From Paragordius varius (taxonomy: Eukaryota; Nematomorpha), in the NCBI GenBank assembly GCA_964247055.1, contig OZ176050.1:5642001-5706000 (forward strand): DNA of 64,000 nucleotides, read 5' to 3'. Within the stretch, counting starts at the first letter, position 1. Each line of letters begins with the position of its first letter. The notes under the pieces are model-generated. The model worked only from the letters and a program-made list of their open reading frames with translations, was not told the DNA's origin and did not search any database. Positions 50,251 through 62,400 of the stretch are shown piece by piece. The position numbers were made by a program, and so were the translations under genes.

Positions 50251-53200
50251 ATGAGTCGATCCCTTTCCAAATATTATACTGAAAAAGTAGGAAAGAAAGC
50301 TGTTCCATATGAATCAAATCGAATACTTCGCAATGCTATCAAAACAGCAAATTTGTCTAAAAATGCAAGAAATATTTATTCATCGCCAAAATTAGATAAA
50401 TTTAAAGAGGAATGGAATGCAAACCTTGAAGAATTTAGCGATATTCAAGTTAATAATTCTATGGATAAAAAAGCAAAAAAGTACACAACTAGAAGAGAAA
50501 GTTTGCGGTTAAAAGGTAGTACAGGCAACACTGTTAAATCGTCCAAAATATTTGAAGATATTAATCAATCATTGGAATTACAATGCTCAAATATTAATCA
50601 CTTCAAAAAAATTACCGATCACAATTCTATAAACAAGAATATTGACAATGTTAGTTTAAATACTACCACATCATATCTACCCAGCGTAGCTCAATTAAAC
50701 TCTTATACTAACCGTAAAAGCCCAAGTAAAATGGAAATTAGCGATAGCGCTGACACCAACCATTATAATAAATTAGTAAATGAATATTGTAATACTTTAC
50801 TTTTACATTTATACGAATATGCACAGGACCAAAAGTATAACCAGTTACATAAAATGCATAATAAGCCTGTGCCAAAACAGGAATCTAAATGTTATCGTAA
50901 AAAATTGAATCCGCCAATCAAAGACAGTATTGATTTACCAAGAAAAAAATACGTAAAGATTGAATTACAACAAAATGAGACGCAGGACGAAAAAAATGAA
51001 ATTAAATATTATATGTTGGGTAAACCACCACAATCCAATGAACTCAAACCTGGGTTAAGAAATTGTTTGTTCCCAAATTGTGATTCCAAAGGTATTGTTT
51101 TATATTACATATTTCCTTTTGAAATACAGAAACCGTCCAATTTTAATTATTTATGAGACCTATTTTTTTGGACGGGGAAATATTATCTAATGATTTGGGC
51201 ACGTTACACTTCAGAAGTATATTATCATTAATATATTTTTGGGTTTCGTAAGCCAGCCAGTTATTTTTTAATTCTCTATAGCTATACTAATATAACTTTC
51301 TTATTGGTTATATTGTTTGTATGTGTTTTGACTTTTTACCAAAACTAAATTAATCAATTTTAAATGACTTTTTCCAGAGAATAAATATAACATTCATGAC
51401 AATTATTTATTTAAGAGTTTATGTAACTTCTATAACAATACTTGGGTCTTGTAATTGCATTGAATTTATTAAACCCGTTTAAACTTGCTGTTTAAATAAA
51501 AAATACTGTCATGGATCATAAATTCAACAAGCACATTTTAATGTTCTCAATTCTTCTCCATTTTAAATTTAAAGAATAATTTTACTGAATATTTTATATT
51601 TTATACTATTTAATATTTTGATTCAAATTCACCCTCGAACACTTCTAATTAATCCTTTAAATTCACCCTAAAAATAAATTATGTGTTTTCGGGCTAATAT
51701 AACTCATCGTTAATAAGAAATATATTCTTAATGGCATAGTTTATTAATTTTTCAGTATGATAATAATTTTAAACGTAATTTCATTTTTAAAAAATAAAAA
51801 AAATATAGGTAATTTTTTAATGTTTAAAAATACATGGTGAATTTGAATTGTTCGAGAATAAATTTGAATTGTTCAAAGGTAAATTTAATATTTTGATTTT
51901 TGCTAAATGTTAGGCCATTTAAGTGGTTTGTATGATCATCATTACACGTTTGGGGCTTGTCCAATGTTTCACAATACAACTGCACAAGCTTGTACATTGC
52001 GTTGGAAGTATCGTATTATGCCTTTACTTGCCATTCTCACATCTTCCACACCTTATGAGAAAATAGATAAGGTAAATTTTAATTCATATTTTTGGATTTT
52101 CGTTTTCTGTTTTCTGTTTTTCAAAATCGGTTTTAATTGAAAAAGTAAACATTGGATTTACTTTAAATTAAAGTTAATTTGTTTTTATATCAACATATAC
52201 TTTTGTTTATATCTATCAATTTTACATTATAGAATTTTGGATTTACGATTTTGTGAAGAGAATTTTATAGTTCTTTTTTTCTAGAGCTTAGAAAATTCTA
52301 ATCTATCGAAAAAAATTGATTCACGCCTCCATCAATTATCTTCACCTAATGTATACGGACCCAATATAAAGAATCTCCTAGGCTCTATGAAGATACCCAT
52401 GTTTGACCAAACTTATGGAAATTTGAGTGCGGAAAAATTGGCAGAAATATCAGAAACATTTTTGAAGTGTTTGACTGATCAATCACCATTTGCAGATGAG
52501 GATAAAACACGGATTAGTTATACATCCCCCTCAAGTAAAATGAAAGAAAATCATCATACGATGACAGACAAGTTTTCTGATACATTGTATAAGCATCCTT
52601 TCACTCAAATCTATTTGGATACTCGAGCCATTGTAGCGGCAATAAAAGTAAATTTATTTAGTTTATTCTCTTTCTTAGATTATATTAGTATTGATAGTAT
52701 GTATATTTAATATATATGAAACAGTAAAATGAAATGCATATATAGGTTTGGATCAGGGGTGTCCAACACATATGTCTTCGCGGGCCGCATTTTTGGATCA
52801 AAAATTTCGACAGGCCGCATCTAAAATATATATATATATATGGGCATTCATAAATAATATATTTGATTTCAAACATAATACTGCGAAATGAAATCGGAAT
52901 GTAACATTTTTTTTTATTCTTGCTATTTGATATAGACTTTGGAAAAAAATGTCTATTAATTATCAATGTTATTAAGATTTTAAGGTGTTTTTGCAAATTA
53001 TGATTTCGCGGGCCGGGTGTTGGTGGTTTAGATATTCATTTACTCCTATTCACGATACCATATATAAATATAGGATAAATAATGTGTATATTTATAAAAA
53101 CATATAAAGTATGTATCAAGCTCTAAAGTTCATATATTTTTAAATAGTTTGCCGACCCAAAAGGTCCTTTCCTTCAATTCCTAGGCAAACATATTCACCC

Positions 53201-55497
53201 TTGCATTATGAATAATTTTTAATATGAATAATAATTTTTTATTCTATTAATATGACAGTAAGCACTTTTTAGCCTTTTTTAGATTTATTATTATTTTAGT
53301 TTATTTTTTCTTCGCATTTTTTATAACCGTTATATGAATTATATATGTTAAATTAATATGTCAGAACGGGATGCGGTTAAAAAATTGATTGTTTATTTAG
53401 CCCTAAACAAGCCCTCAGAAATTCAAAACTTCTATTTCTACTACATTAAACATTAGATTTGATTATTGGAACTTACCTTAAATTCTACCCAAAAATTATA
53501 ATACATTTTTCTAAAAAACGTTTTTAGGAAAGTGATCTAGAACCTTTTGCACCACCTTTTGCAGTTAAACGTTTGATATTTGGGGATTCGTGGTGTATTG
53601 AAGGTTGGTACCCATCTCCGTTTCCACTCAACCGTTTTGGACGCTCTGATACCATTTATTTTTGTGCGTTCTGCCTTTATTTCACGGAAAATGACATAGC
53701 TCACATTAGGCATTTGGTAATGAAATGTTTTTATAAAAAGGGCTAAATTATGCAGTGATGAATTCTTGTATAAATGTATTATAACATAAATATATAACAT
53801 CATACTTATATATATACAGTATCCACTTTATTGTTAATTCACATATTTTTTGCCAATATGTAATGCAGTTATAGGTAAAAGACAACAAATTTTGAATTAA
53901 ACAATTTCCTATCTTACAACATTATTTTTTAATTATGGACAATACCATACGCTATAATATTTCTAAGCTTTTTACCGCAGGGCACGGCTATATTACTTGG
54001 GTGCACACGCATCAAAATTATATATGTATTATATTTAACTTTTGATTTAAATGCAATTACGAAATAAATGAATAATTTCATTAAATTGGAAAAAATTTTT
54101 ATATTTTAACCTACTAATTAGTATGTTTTATATGCTTTCACTTTGATAATTTATTTTTTTACCCATATATATTTATATGTAGTCCAAATGTCCCATTACA
54201 TTCCCTCCGGGCGAGGAAATATATCGGGAAGGACCCATTTCCATTTTTGAAGTGGATGGAAGGACACAAACTTTTTATTGTCGCAATCTTTGCCTCCTCT
54301 CCAAACTGTTTATGGAGAGTAAAACTTTGTGTTACGAAGTCCAGCATTTTTGGTTTTATGTCATGACATTGGCTGATTGTTATGGCCGTTGTCATTTAAT
54401 CGGTTATTTCTCAAAGGTTGGTTTTTTTGGATTTAGTTAAATTTCTAAAATTTTACATTTTTTTATTTAATTTTTTTGCAAAATTCATATATTTATTCGC
54501 TAGGAGAAACAAAATTTCCAAAAAAACACAGTATCATGCCTCCTTATATTGCCACATTTCATGAGGAAAGGTTATGGTTGGAAACTCATAGATTTCAGTA
54601 TATTTAATTTTTTCCCCTATTATTTCCTGGAATATGAAACCATAACAAAAAACATTTTTATTTGCATTTTTAGGTTATTTGTTAGCACGAATCGAAGATA
54701 AAATTGGGTCACCAGAGCGCCCTTTATCAGATCATGGATTAATCACTTATAGAAGTTATTGGAATTCAATTATATTACATTACATGGATGTTTTGCATAA
54801 TAAAAAATCACCGGGACACGAAGATGACAAAATTTCCATCAAAGGTTACATAAACAATGGTTTTTTAGCCCAAATAATTTATATGACAACGAGATTATAG
54901 ATATTTATTAAAAGCTTATCTATTTTTTATTATGTAAGTTCTACCATAATTTTTTAAAATCATAAGTGGGTGTGTAATTAATCTATACTTTATGTTTTTT
55001 TATTAAAAGTTGTTATATTATTTCCAGATATGAGTCAAGAAACCGGTGTCCATCCAGATGATATAATTAGCACTATGCAATATTATCGTTTACTCAAATC
55101 TTGGCGTGGAAATCACATTATACTTAAAAAGGTTCAGCTAATTTATTATTATTTACAATTTGGTTTAATTGATATTTTAAATAGGGCAAAATTCAATATT
55201 TTTTCACGCATAATAACAATAATATTGAATGATATATAATTAAAAATATTTTTATAAAAATTTAGATTTTAATGCTATGTTAATTAATATAGGTTATTTT
55301 GAAATAATTTATTTTTTCTCACTGTAACTCAAAGGTTTGTTTTCCTTATTCATATGATTTTGATAATGCAAAATTCAATTTAAATATTTGTATTTTTTTA
55401 ACTAAAGGAATTAGATGCTTTGAAAGCCGTTACAAAACACTGGAAAACTTTACCAAGCAAAGTTGATGCCAAACATTTGCGATGGACACCACATTAA
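50251..55497 (+). CDS. KAT7: MYST-family histone acetyltransferase, KAT7/HBO1-like (9 exons)
   Basis: Exons: 50251-51091, 51914-52071, 52285-52647, 53528-53716, 54183-54416, 54504-54597, 54674-54844, 55028-55131, 55408-55497; 747 residues. KAT7 acetylates histones H3 and H4 in chromatin and aids replication licensing. Residues 1-270 are basic, low-complexity and unalignable. A C2HC finger follows (C272-x4-C277-x12-H290-x5-C296, with CDSKGHLSG and CPMFHN), the feature that marks KAT7 among MYST enzymes. The MYST domain has a zinc finger (C500, C503, H516, C520), [12 protein letters not shown] with the autoacetylated-type lysine at 558, [16 protein letters not shown] with catalytic C607 and the acetyl-CoA loop, and [11 protein letters not shown] with catalytic E641. 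The end, LRWTPH, matches the family's LKWTPP. The catalytic core is complete, but the linker and finger-proximal segment are fast-evolving. AATAAA at 55577-55582 is the likely poly(A) signal. Confidence 0.95.
51609..51898. mobile_element. Foldback MITE with 21-bp iterons, copy 2 (KAT7 intron 1)
   Basis: The core matches the copy at 56837-57141 (CCTAAAAATAAATTATGT, GCATAGTTTATTA, AATATAGGTAAT blocks), with ATTCAAATTCACCCTCGAAC on the left and TGAATTTGAATTGTTCGAG on the right. It is flanked by a 15-bp direct repeat TTTAATATTTTGATT (51609-51623 and 51884-51898), unusually long for a cut-and-paste element. It ends 15 bp before KAT7 exon 2, so it contributes much of the sequence upstream of that acceptor. 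Confidence 0.7.
52754..53035. mobile_element. CAGGGGTG-family MITE in KAT7 intron 3
   Basis: Starts CAGGGGTGTCCAACACA at 52754 with CGCGGGCCGCATTTTTGGAT following, and near 53010-53027 has the inverted counterpart CGCGGGCCGGGTGTTGG. The final bases of the right terminus are lost or diverged. Termini of this kind are typical of hAT-type non-autonomous elements. No coding frame. Confidence 0.65.
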
Positions 55498-56432
55498 AAG
55501 ATAATATATATATATATATAGATCCTTATGCCATATCAAATATATAATTATAATTAAAAATGTATTATAATATCTGAATAAATTAAAGTAATTGACATTC
55601 ATTTATTTTTCCGGGTCAAGTATAATTAAGTAATAATTAATATGAAAAAAACTTACCGGTTATACACATACACACAATTTTATTTCGGTTTATTTGATAA
55701 TTATATAAAATTAATGATGGCAGGTATATAATTATCTTTCATCACGTATTAATTGCAGAATAATTAATGTGTCATCCTAAAATGAAAGTGCTGCTTTTTT
55801 TGCAATTACGCAAAATTGCAAAAATGTGCTTTCGCTTTTTATGTATGCTCTTAGACAATCCTTTTTTTTATTAGTAAAGCAAAATGTTTAAAAATATGCT
55901 TACAACTTTCCTAAAAAGTGGGTCATTTCCAAACTTGGTCATGTATGCAAAAACAAGATAAAAATGACGAATAATTTATATTTAATGAGGAGTTGGCAAT
56001 CTTGTTGTAAGATTCAAGTCTTTTAATTTACCGTTTTTTAAGAATAAAAAGAAAAAATTCTCATTGTGTATTTTGAATACCATTTAAAATGATATTGTAC
56101 ACATTTTTATATGCTGTGTTGGTTGACACCTCGATTCCCCTTAAAAGTAGGTAAAATAGTTGAGTAAAAGAACACGTCTTCTGTTAATACGGATTTCATG
56201 CACACATTTTTATTTTGGTCTAATTAACAAACGACAAATTTATTATGTGGATGACTGAGATAGACCAATTATTTTTAAACTTTCTTCGTTTGTTACACCA
56301 ATAATTTATGGACTTGCGGTCGTTTTGTATAATATTCGCCTTTTTTATCATCATATTTTTACCCGATGAGGATTTAAATTAACTAACTCGATCGAACAAA
56401 CAAATCAAATTTCAATCATTTATTAGACTAAC
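55498..56432. other. Intergenic region between KAT7-like and collagen genes
   Basis: Contains the KAT7 poly(A) signal and a small hairpin with arms TTTTTGCAATT / AATTGCAAAAA near 55798-55825. No gene is seen. The collagen promoter should lie toward the right end. Confidence 0.45.
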
Positions 56433-59400
56433 ATGACATCATCTAATACAAAACAAAACAATCCCAAAAATATTCTTATTCGATCACAGGGTTTACTTAT
56501 TGGGTCAACACATTATGCGGATGAAAAACATTATTTATATAATTCTAATCATCGGTCAGTCTATAAACTAGCATTGTTTTCATTGTTCGTTTCGGGTATA
56601 TTATGTATTTTTCTAATTCCATTTTTCTATCTATTCCTCCGAGACCTAAATGTGAAACATAACGAAATGCTAAATGATTTACGTTATAAAATGGAACAAA
56701 AAGATACCACACTCTCTGCCATAACATTTCAGATTGTCGAATTACAAGTAACTCGCTTTAAAATCAAAATCTTATATTATTTTTTAAATGGGTGATTAAT
56801 GATGCCTAAGAAAAATAATATACAGTTTAGAGTCTTTTCATTACTTTTTATATACCATTTATAATTCACATTCACCCTCCAATTCAAATTCCCCTAAAAA
56901 TAAATTATGTTTTTTTGGGCAAACAGAAATCATCCTAAATAAGAATATTTTTACAGCATAGTTTATTATTTTTCAGCATTATATTAATTTTAAACTTTAT
57001 TTCATTTTTTTAAAATATTAAAAAATATAGGTAATATTTTTGAACTTAAAAAAACATAATTTATTTTAGGGTGAATTTGAATTGTTTGAGGGTGAATTTG
57101 AATTGTTCGAGGGTGAATTTGAACTGTAAATAGTATATTAAAGGTTAAGGACTAAAATTGTATTAAGGTTTTTGAAAGTTTTAACATTCGTCTGCCCAGG
57201 GCTAATTGACAGTGAAGTTGCGAAAATTGTATAATTATAAGTTTCGATCTCCGGGACTCCACAAACACAGTGGTAAGAGTCCGCCACCCTGCCTTCTATA
57301 CCACCCCACCTTAAATGGGCGATCGATGATGCTCAATAAAAAATAGTCAACATTTTCATAACTAAGAGTTTTTTTTCTTAACAAATAAAGAGCGGATACG
57401 CATTATATTTAAATGCCGATTGTCAAATTCATTAAATGGGTGCGATATATATGTGTGCTTTTTTCGATATTAATCATGTAATCTATACTTAATATGAATG
57501 GAATTTTCGATTATTTTTTAATTAATTTAACAAATAAAATTACTGACCATTAGAAACAATTAAATTCAAGCCAAATATTTTTGCCGCCTTCATCAAGCAA
57601 ACGATTATCACTTTTCAATAAAAAGACTGTCCGCATAAAGAGAGGCATATATGGCCGTCCTGTAAGCCCATACAACTATAAATCTGCTCGTAAGTTATCT
57701 CTAACTTTTTTAGTTTATTTTCATTAAGATACCACAATTTAAGCGTTTTGGGATAAAAAAAAATACATGATTGCTATTTTTATTTGTGTACTAGAGATTG
57801 TAAAAATGTTTATCATCATTATTTACATAAATGATAACTCTTTAAAATGGTCATTTCATATTATTCTTGACCTAATTTCATAAAAAAGTTTAAACAAATA
57901 AATTAGATCCGAAAATTCGAATCTAAATGACTTGAAACATGGTAATTTTAAAACAAAATAAAAATATGTTTTTTATTTGTTTTTAATTCGTTTCGGATTC
58001 CGATTGTTTTGTACCATAACCGGGATTTTAACCGTTTGGTCTTATAAAATTCCTGCCTTTTTTATAGTTATTTATTTTTTCATAAAGGGGTTTGAAAGAA
58101 AAAAATTTTTTTATTTAAACAAATTTATTGCTCTAATCAGGTCCAAAACTACTCTACAACCCGCGAGAAATTTCAAATACTAACTAACTTTTACGAAATC
58201 GAAGAAAAAATATTTTCTTAAACAAATAAATCTTCCGATTTTCATAGCATAGAATGTTAAAAAAATAGTCGTTTCTACAGTTTTAGGTCTAAAACCTAAT
58301 AAAATATTTGTTAATGCCCATATATTTTCCAAATGCGGCATTTGTGTTAGACACCCCGGGTTTAATAATCCTATGTTTGAGCGCTTTAAAATATTATTTA
58401 TTGAATTTTGATGGCTTGTAACTCTATATTAATCAATTAATTTTAGTAGACTTTTCGGTTTTCACATTGTTACACCAGATCATTTATAATTGAACCTCTA
58501 ATTTCTTATATTTTTAGGATTTCAATCATAACTTGCTTATAAATTAATACCATAAGCCGCAGAGTTAAGTAACTATTATTTGATTTGTAGGATTGAGAAA
58601 TAAACACAACCCAATTGCGATATACTCATATTTTAAGCCATATATATATATATATATATACTGTGTGCAAAAATTTTTTTAACAAAATAATTCTTTTTTC
58701 AGGAGATAGCTTATGACCAGCGTATTCATTTGCCGAAAATTTTTTATTTGTTAACGACCTAGTTTTTGAAATATTGAGAGAAAATTGAAATCGGGCAAAA
58801 AGTGAAAACTATGGTTATAATGATAATTCAAAAAATAATGATACAAATATTATCATTTTAGATGATATTTTCAATATATAAATAGCATACAATCATATAG
58901 TTAGTGTTTCTATAATATCTCAGCTCAAGATGGCATTTTTCATTTACCACACTTAAAAGTCAAAAAATTTTTATGAAACTATATGAAAATAATTTTTATA
59001 AATTATTTACTAGATAAATCACTATGAAATTCTTAACATTCATATTTTATTCAGTAAAAAAAACTTCTAAAAAATATTTTTTTATTTCATTTTTCTGTCA
59101 TATGGTTAATGAGTGTATAAAAAATTTATACTGTTTTATTTTGGATTCTTACATAAGTGGAAATAATAATTTAGGCAAAATAGGATTTAAAAGTAGTGGA
59201 AAATCAACCAAATATCCATACATATCCCAGTAAAAATATTTCTTTGTGTTAAAACAGACCTGCCGAAGGAATTTATACGGATTGGCTGATATTCCACTAC
59301 TTTTAAATCCTAGTTTGCACAAATTATATACTTTATAACTCCCACTAATGTAAGATTCCAAAATAAAACAGTATAAATTTTTTATACAGTCAATAAAACC

Positions 59401-62400
59401 AATATTTTTTGGTTTTATTTTGATATATAAGTTTTTTTACTGAATAAAGTATGAATGTTAAGATTTTAATAGTGAGTTTATCTAGTAAATAAATAAAAAA
59501 AATTATTTTAATATAGTTTCAAAAAAAAACTTTTTGTCTTTTAAGCGTGTTAAAAGGAAAACGCCATCTTTTGACCTAGATTTTATAGAAACCCTAACTA
59601 TATGATTTTAGGCTATTTTATATATTAAAAATCTCTCATAAAATGATTATAAACCATAATATCTCAAATATCATTATTTTTTGAATTATCCATAATTATA
59701 CTTAATTTTCAATATTTGCTCGATTTCGATTTTCTTTCAAAAACTAGGCCGTCAACAAATAAAAATTTTTACGGCAAATGAATTCGCTGCATAAGCTATC
59801 TCATGAAAAAAAATTTTTGTTAAAAAAAATTAACTTTCTTTTTTGCACACAGTATATACATATATATATATATATTTACCGTCAAAAATAATGGATAAAT
59901 AGTTTAAAACATTGCTTAAAATACCATGATACTATAATATCAACAATGCATGACTGATTTATCATTGTAAGCCATACATATCCCGTATCTAAGCATATAT
60001 TTACTACTGATTTAACAATTATTTGAAAATAAAAAAATGTTCCAATCTTTCCTCGAAATCGGTTTCCAACTGTTAGACAATGAGATTTGGTTCTGCCTGT
60101 TAAGGTAAAAATGATAATTTATAGGTTCTGTTAAACGTTTTATTTTTTAGACATAGTCAATTTGTTCCCGTTCTAAACCAGAGTAAATTTGAGAACATCA
60201 TGAAGCTAACCTTAATCAGAAAATTACATAACAATTATACTAAATCTTTCACATAAGTAATGTTAAAATGCTTTGAAGGTCCCCAACAGCAAAAATTTTG
60301 AAAAACTTAATTACACAAAAGTTTTTTGAATATAATATCAAAATTTGTGTTTAGTTGTGTGTCGAAAAAAATGCAAAGATGGCCCCATCGGTGACCCAGG
60401 TCAGCTAGGAATTCCCGGAATACCTGGAATTACAGGTCACCCCGGAACAGACGGCGAACCCGGGAAGCATGGTCAGGATGGCAAACCAGGGCTCTCCGGT
60501 TTAGATGGAAAACCCGTTTACATTTTAATATTATTTTATATAGTAAATTATCATTGGCGTTTAATTACTTTTTCTTTAAAATAATTAATTATTTTGTTGA
60601 TAACAACCAAACATTTTACAAATATTGTAATGGTAATTAACGGATTGATTATGTTTTGTAATAACAGTTGTTAAAATCCGTAATATAACGATCACATATC
60701 GTATATAATTTCTATTTATAATTTCATTTAATTCTATTTAATTATCCTTTATTGTTATATTACGGATTTTAACAACTGTTATTATTTTAGAAATATGTTG
60801 TTAAATGATATAATTTGTAAAATGAAACGCAAAAATTAAAATATATCAGGACAAATAGTATAAGATAAATTAAACGATTAGGATAGAATTCATATAATTA
60901 AAATATAAAGTATCATTTATAGTAAGTCATGCAGCAAAACAATTAATATAACCTAATGATTATAGAATAATCAAAAAATTTGTTAAAACACCAAAAACAT
61001 AATATTATCATATGTACAGGGACATGCAGGACCACCCGGGACCCCTGGTGTTCCCGGTAACGATGGGCAACCCGGATCCCCAGGAAATGCCGGTAAAAAT
61101 GGCAGATCTGGCAAAAATGGACTGGATGGATTCGATATAACAGAACCAGTTTGCTATAAATATATATATCAATTATTTAAAATTACTTATGTAGTTTTAA
61201 ATTTTTCATGGAAAAGGTAAAAAAAATTTTAAAATATACATTTATAAATTTTTTATTTTTATTTTATAAATAAGAGTAAAATAATATAAATTCTAAAAGT
61301 AGATATTTATAATTTGTATCAGACAAAAAATTTGAACCATATTTGGAATTTATTTCCATATTGAATTGTAAATTAACCAAATATAAGAACATTTAAACTT
61401 TTTAGGGCCTTCCCGGTGTACCAGGGAAACCGGGAAAGAAAGGACCTTCTGGATTTCCTGGTCGCGATGGCCAACCTGGATGGCCTGGGCAAAGAGGACG
61501 CGATGCTTTTCCTGGCACCATTGGATTGAGGGTTAATCTTTTTTTAGCTAGAATAACTAAATTCAGTATTGATTTATTACACTAGACAACAAATTTTAAC
61601 TTTTTTTAACTGCCATTCTTGTAAATTTAAAATTTATTTCATTAAAGTACATAATTAGTATATCTGAAAAGAAAATTGGTCTTACATGGAAGAATTTTTT
61701 TATATTGGAGTTTATCGATAATTTTTGGCCCCGATTTAACATTAAACTCGAAATTTCGAAAATTTAAAGTTTTAGATATGAAGCCATGTATTTTATATCA
61801 TTCGAAAGAGCACAAAAAACTGCATCTTTTAAATGGTAGTAAGTCATCTAAATCCATCGGATGTAAAAGTTATTTGGATTTAAATGGTCAAAATTTTCAA
61901 TCCTTAAATAAGTCAAGAATTTTCTCAGACAAACTAATTTGAAGATCATATAATTTATTTTAATATAATTATTAGGGTTATATTAGTATTTAATTTAAAA
62001 AAATGTTTGGAAAAGCTTTTGGTTTGCTTTTTTAATAAAAATTATTATTTTCATAAATATTTTACCTAGTGAATACTAAAATGCATAGTTATAACTGTAA
62101 ATTTATTACATGGCTATAAAAGATCAAAAATACCTTAAACTTTGTTTTTATCTTTAAATTTTCGAAATTATCAGCCTGGTAATGAAAATAAATTAATATT
62201 GATGAGAGGTAATTTTTAAAAAACAAAAAACTTAAAAATGGCTGTTTTGAGTGACATAAAAGCAATAAAAAATGTTTTAATCAAAAAAAACTTTCTTGTG
62301 TTATCTTTTTTGGACATTCATCTCCATCTAAACAAAGTTTGAGCTATTTTCATCCATTAGTTTTAAAAATATAATAATTAAAAATATGCTCTCGTATCGC

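Noticed and set aside
60345-60584. Collagen exon 3 as a separate short secreted collagen gene
   Set aside because: The frame begins at a splice acceptor, matches the phase of exon 2 and stops in intron sequence right after a GT donor.
61676-61942. 88-codon open frame inside CACTA-type copy B
   Set aside because: Not conserved as an intact frame in copy A, and no transposase-like motif. Treated as chance.
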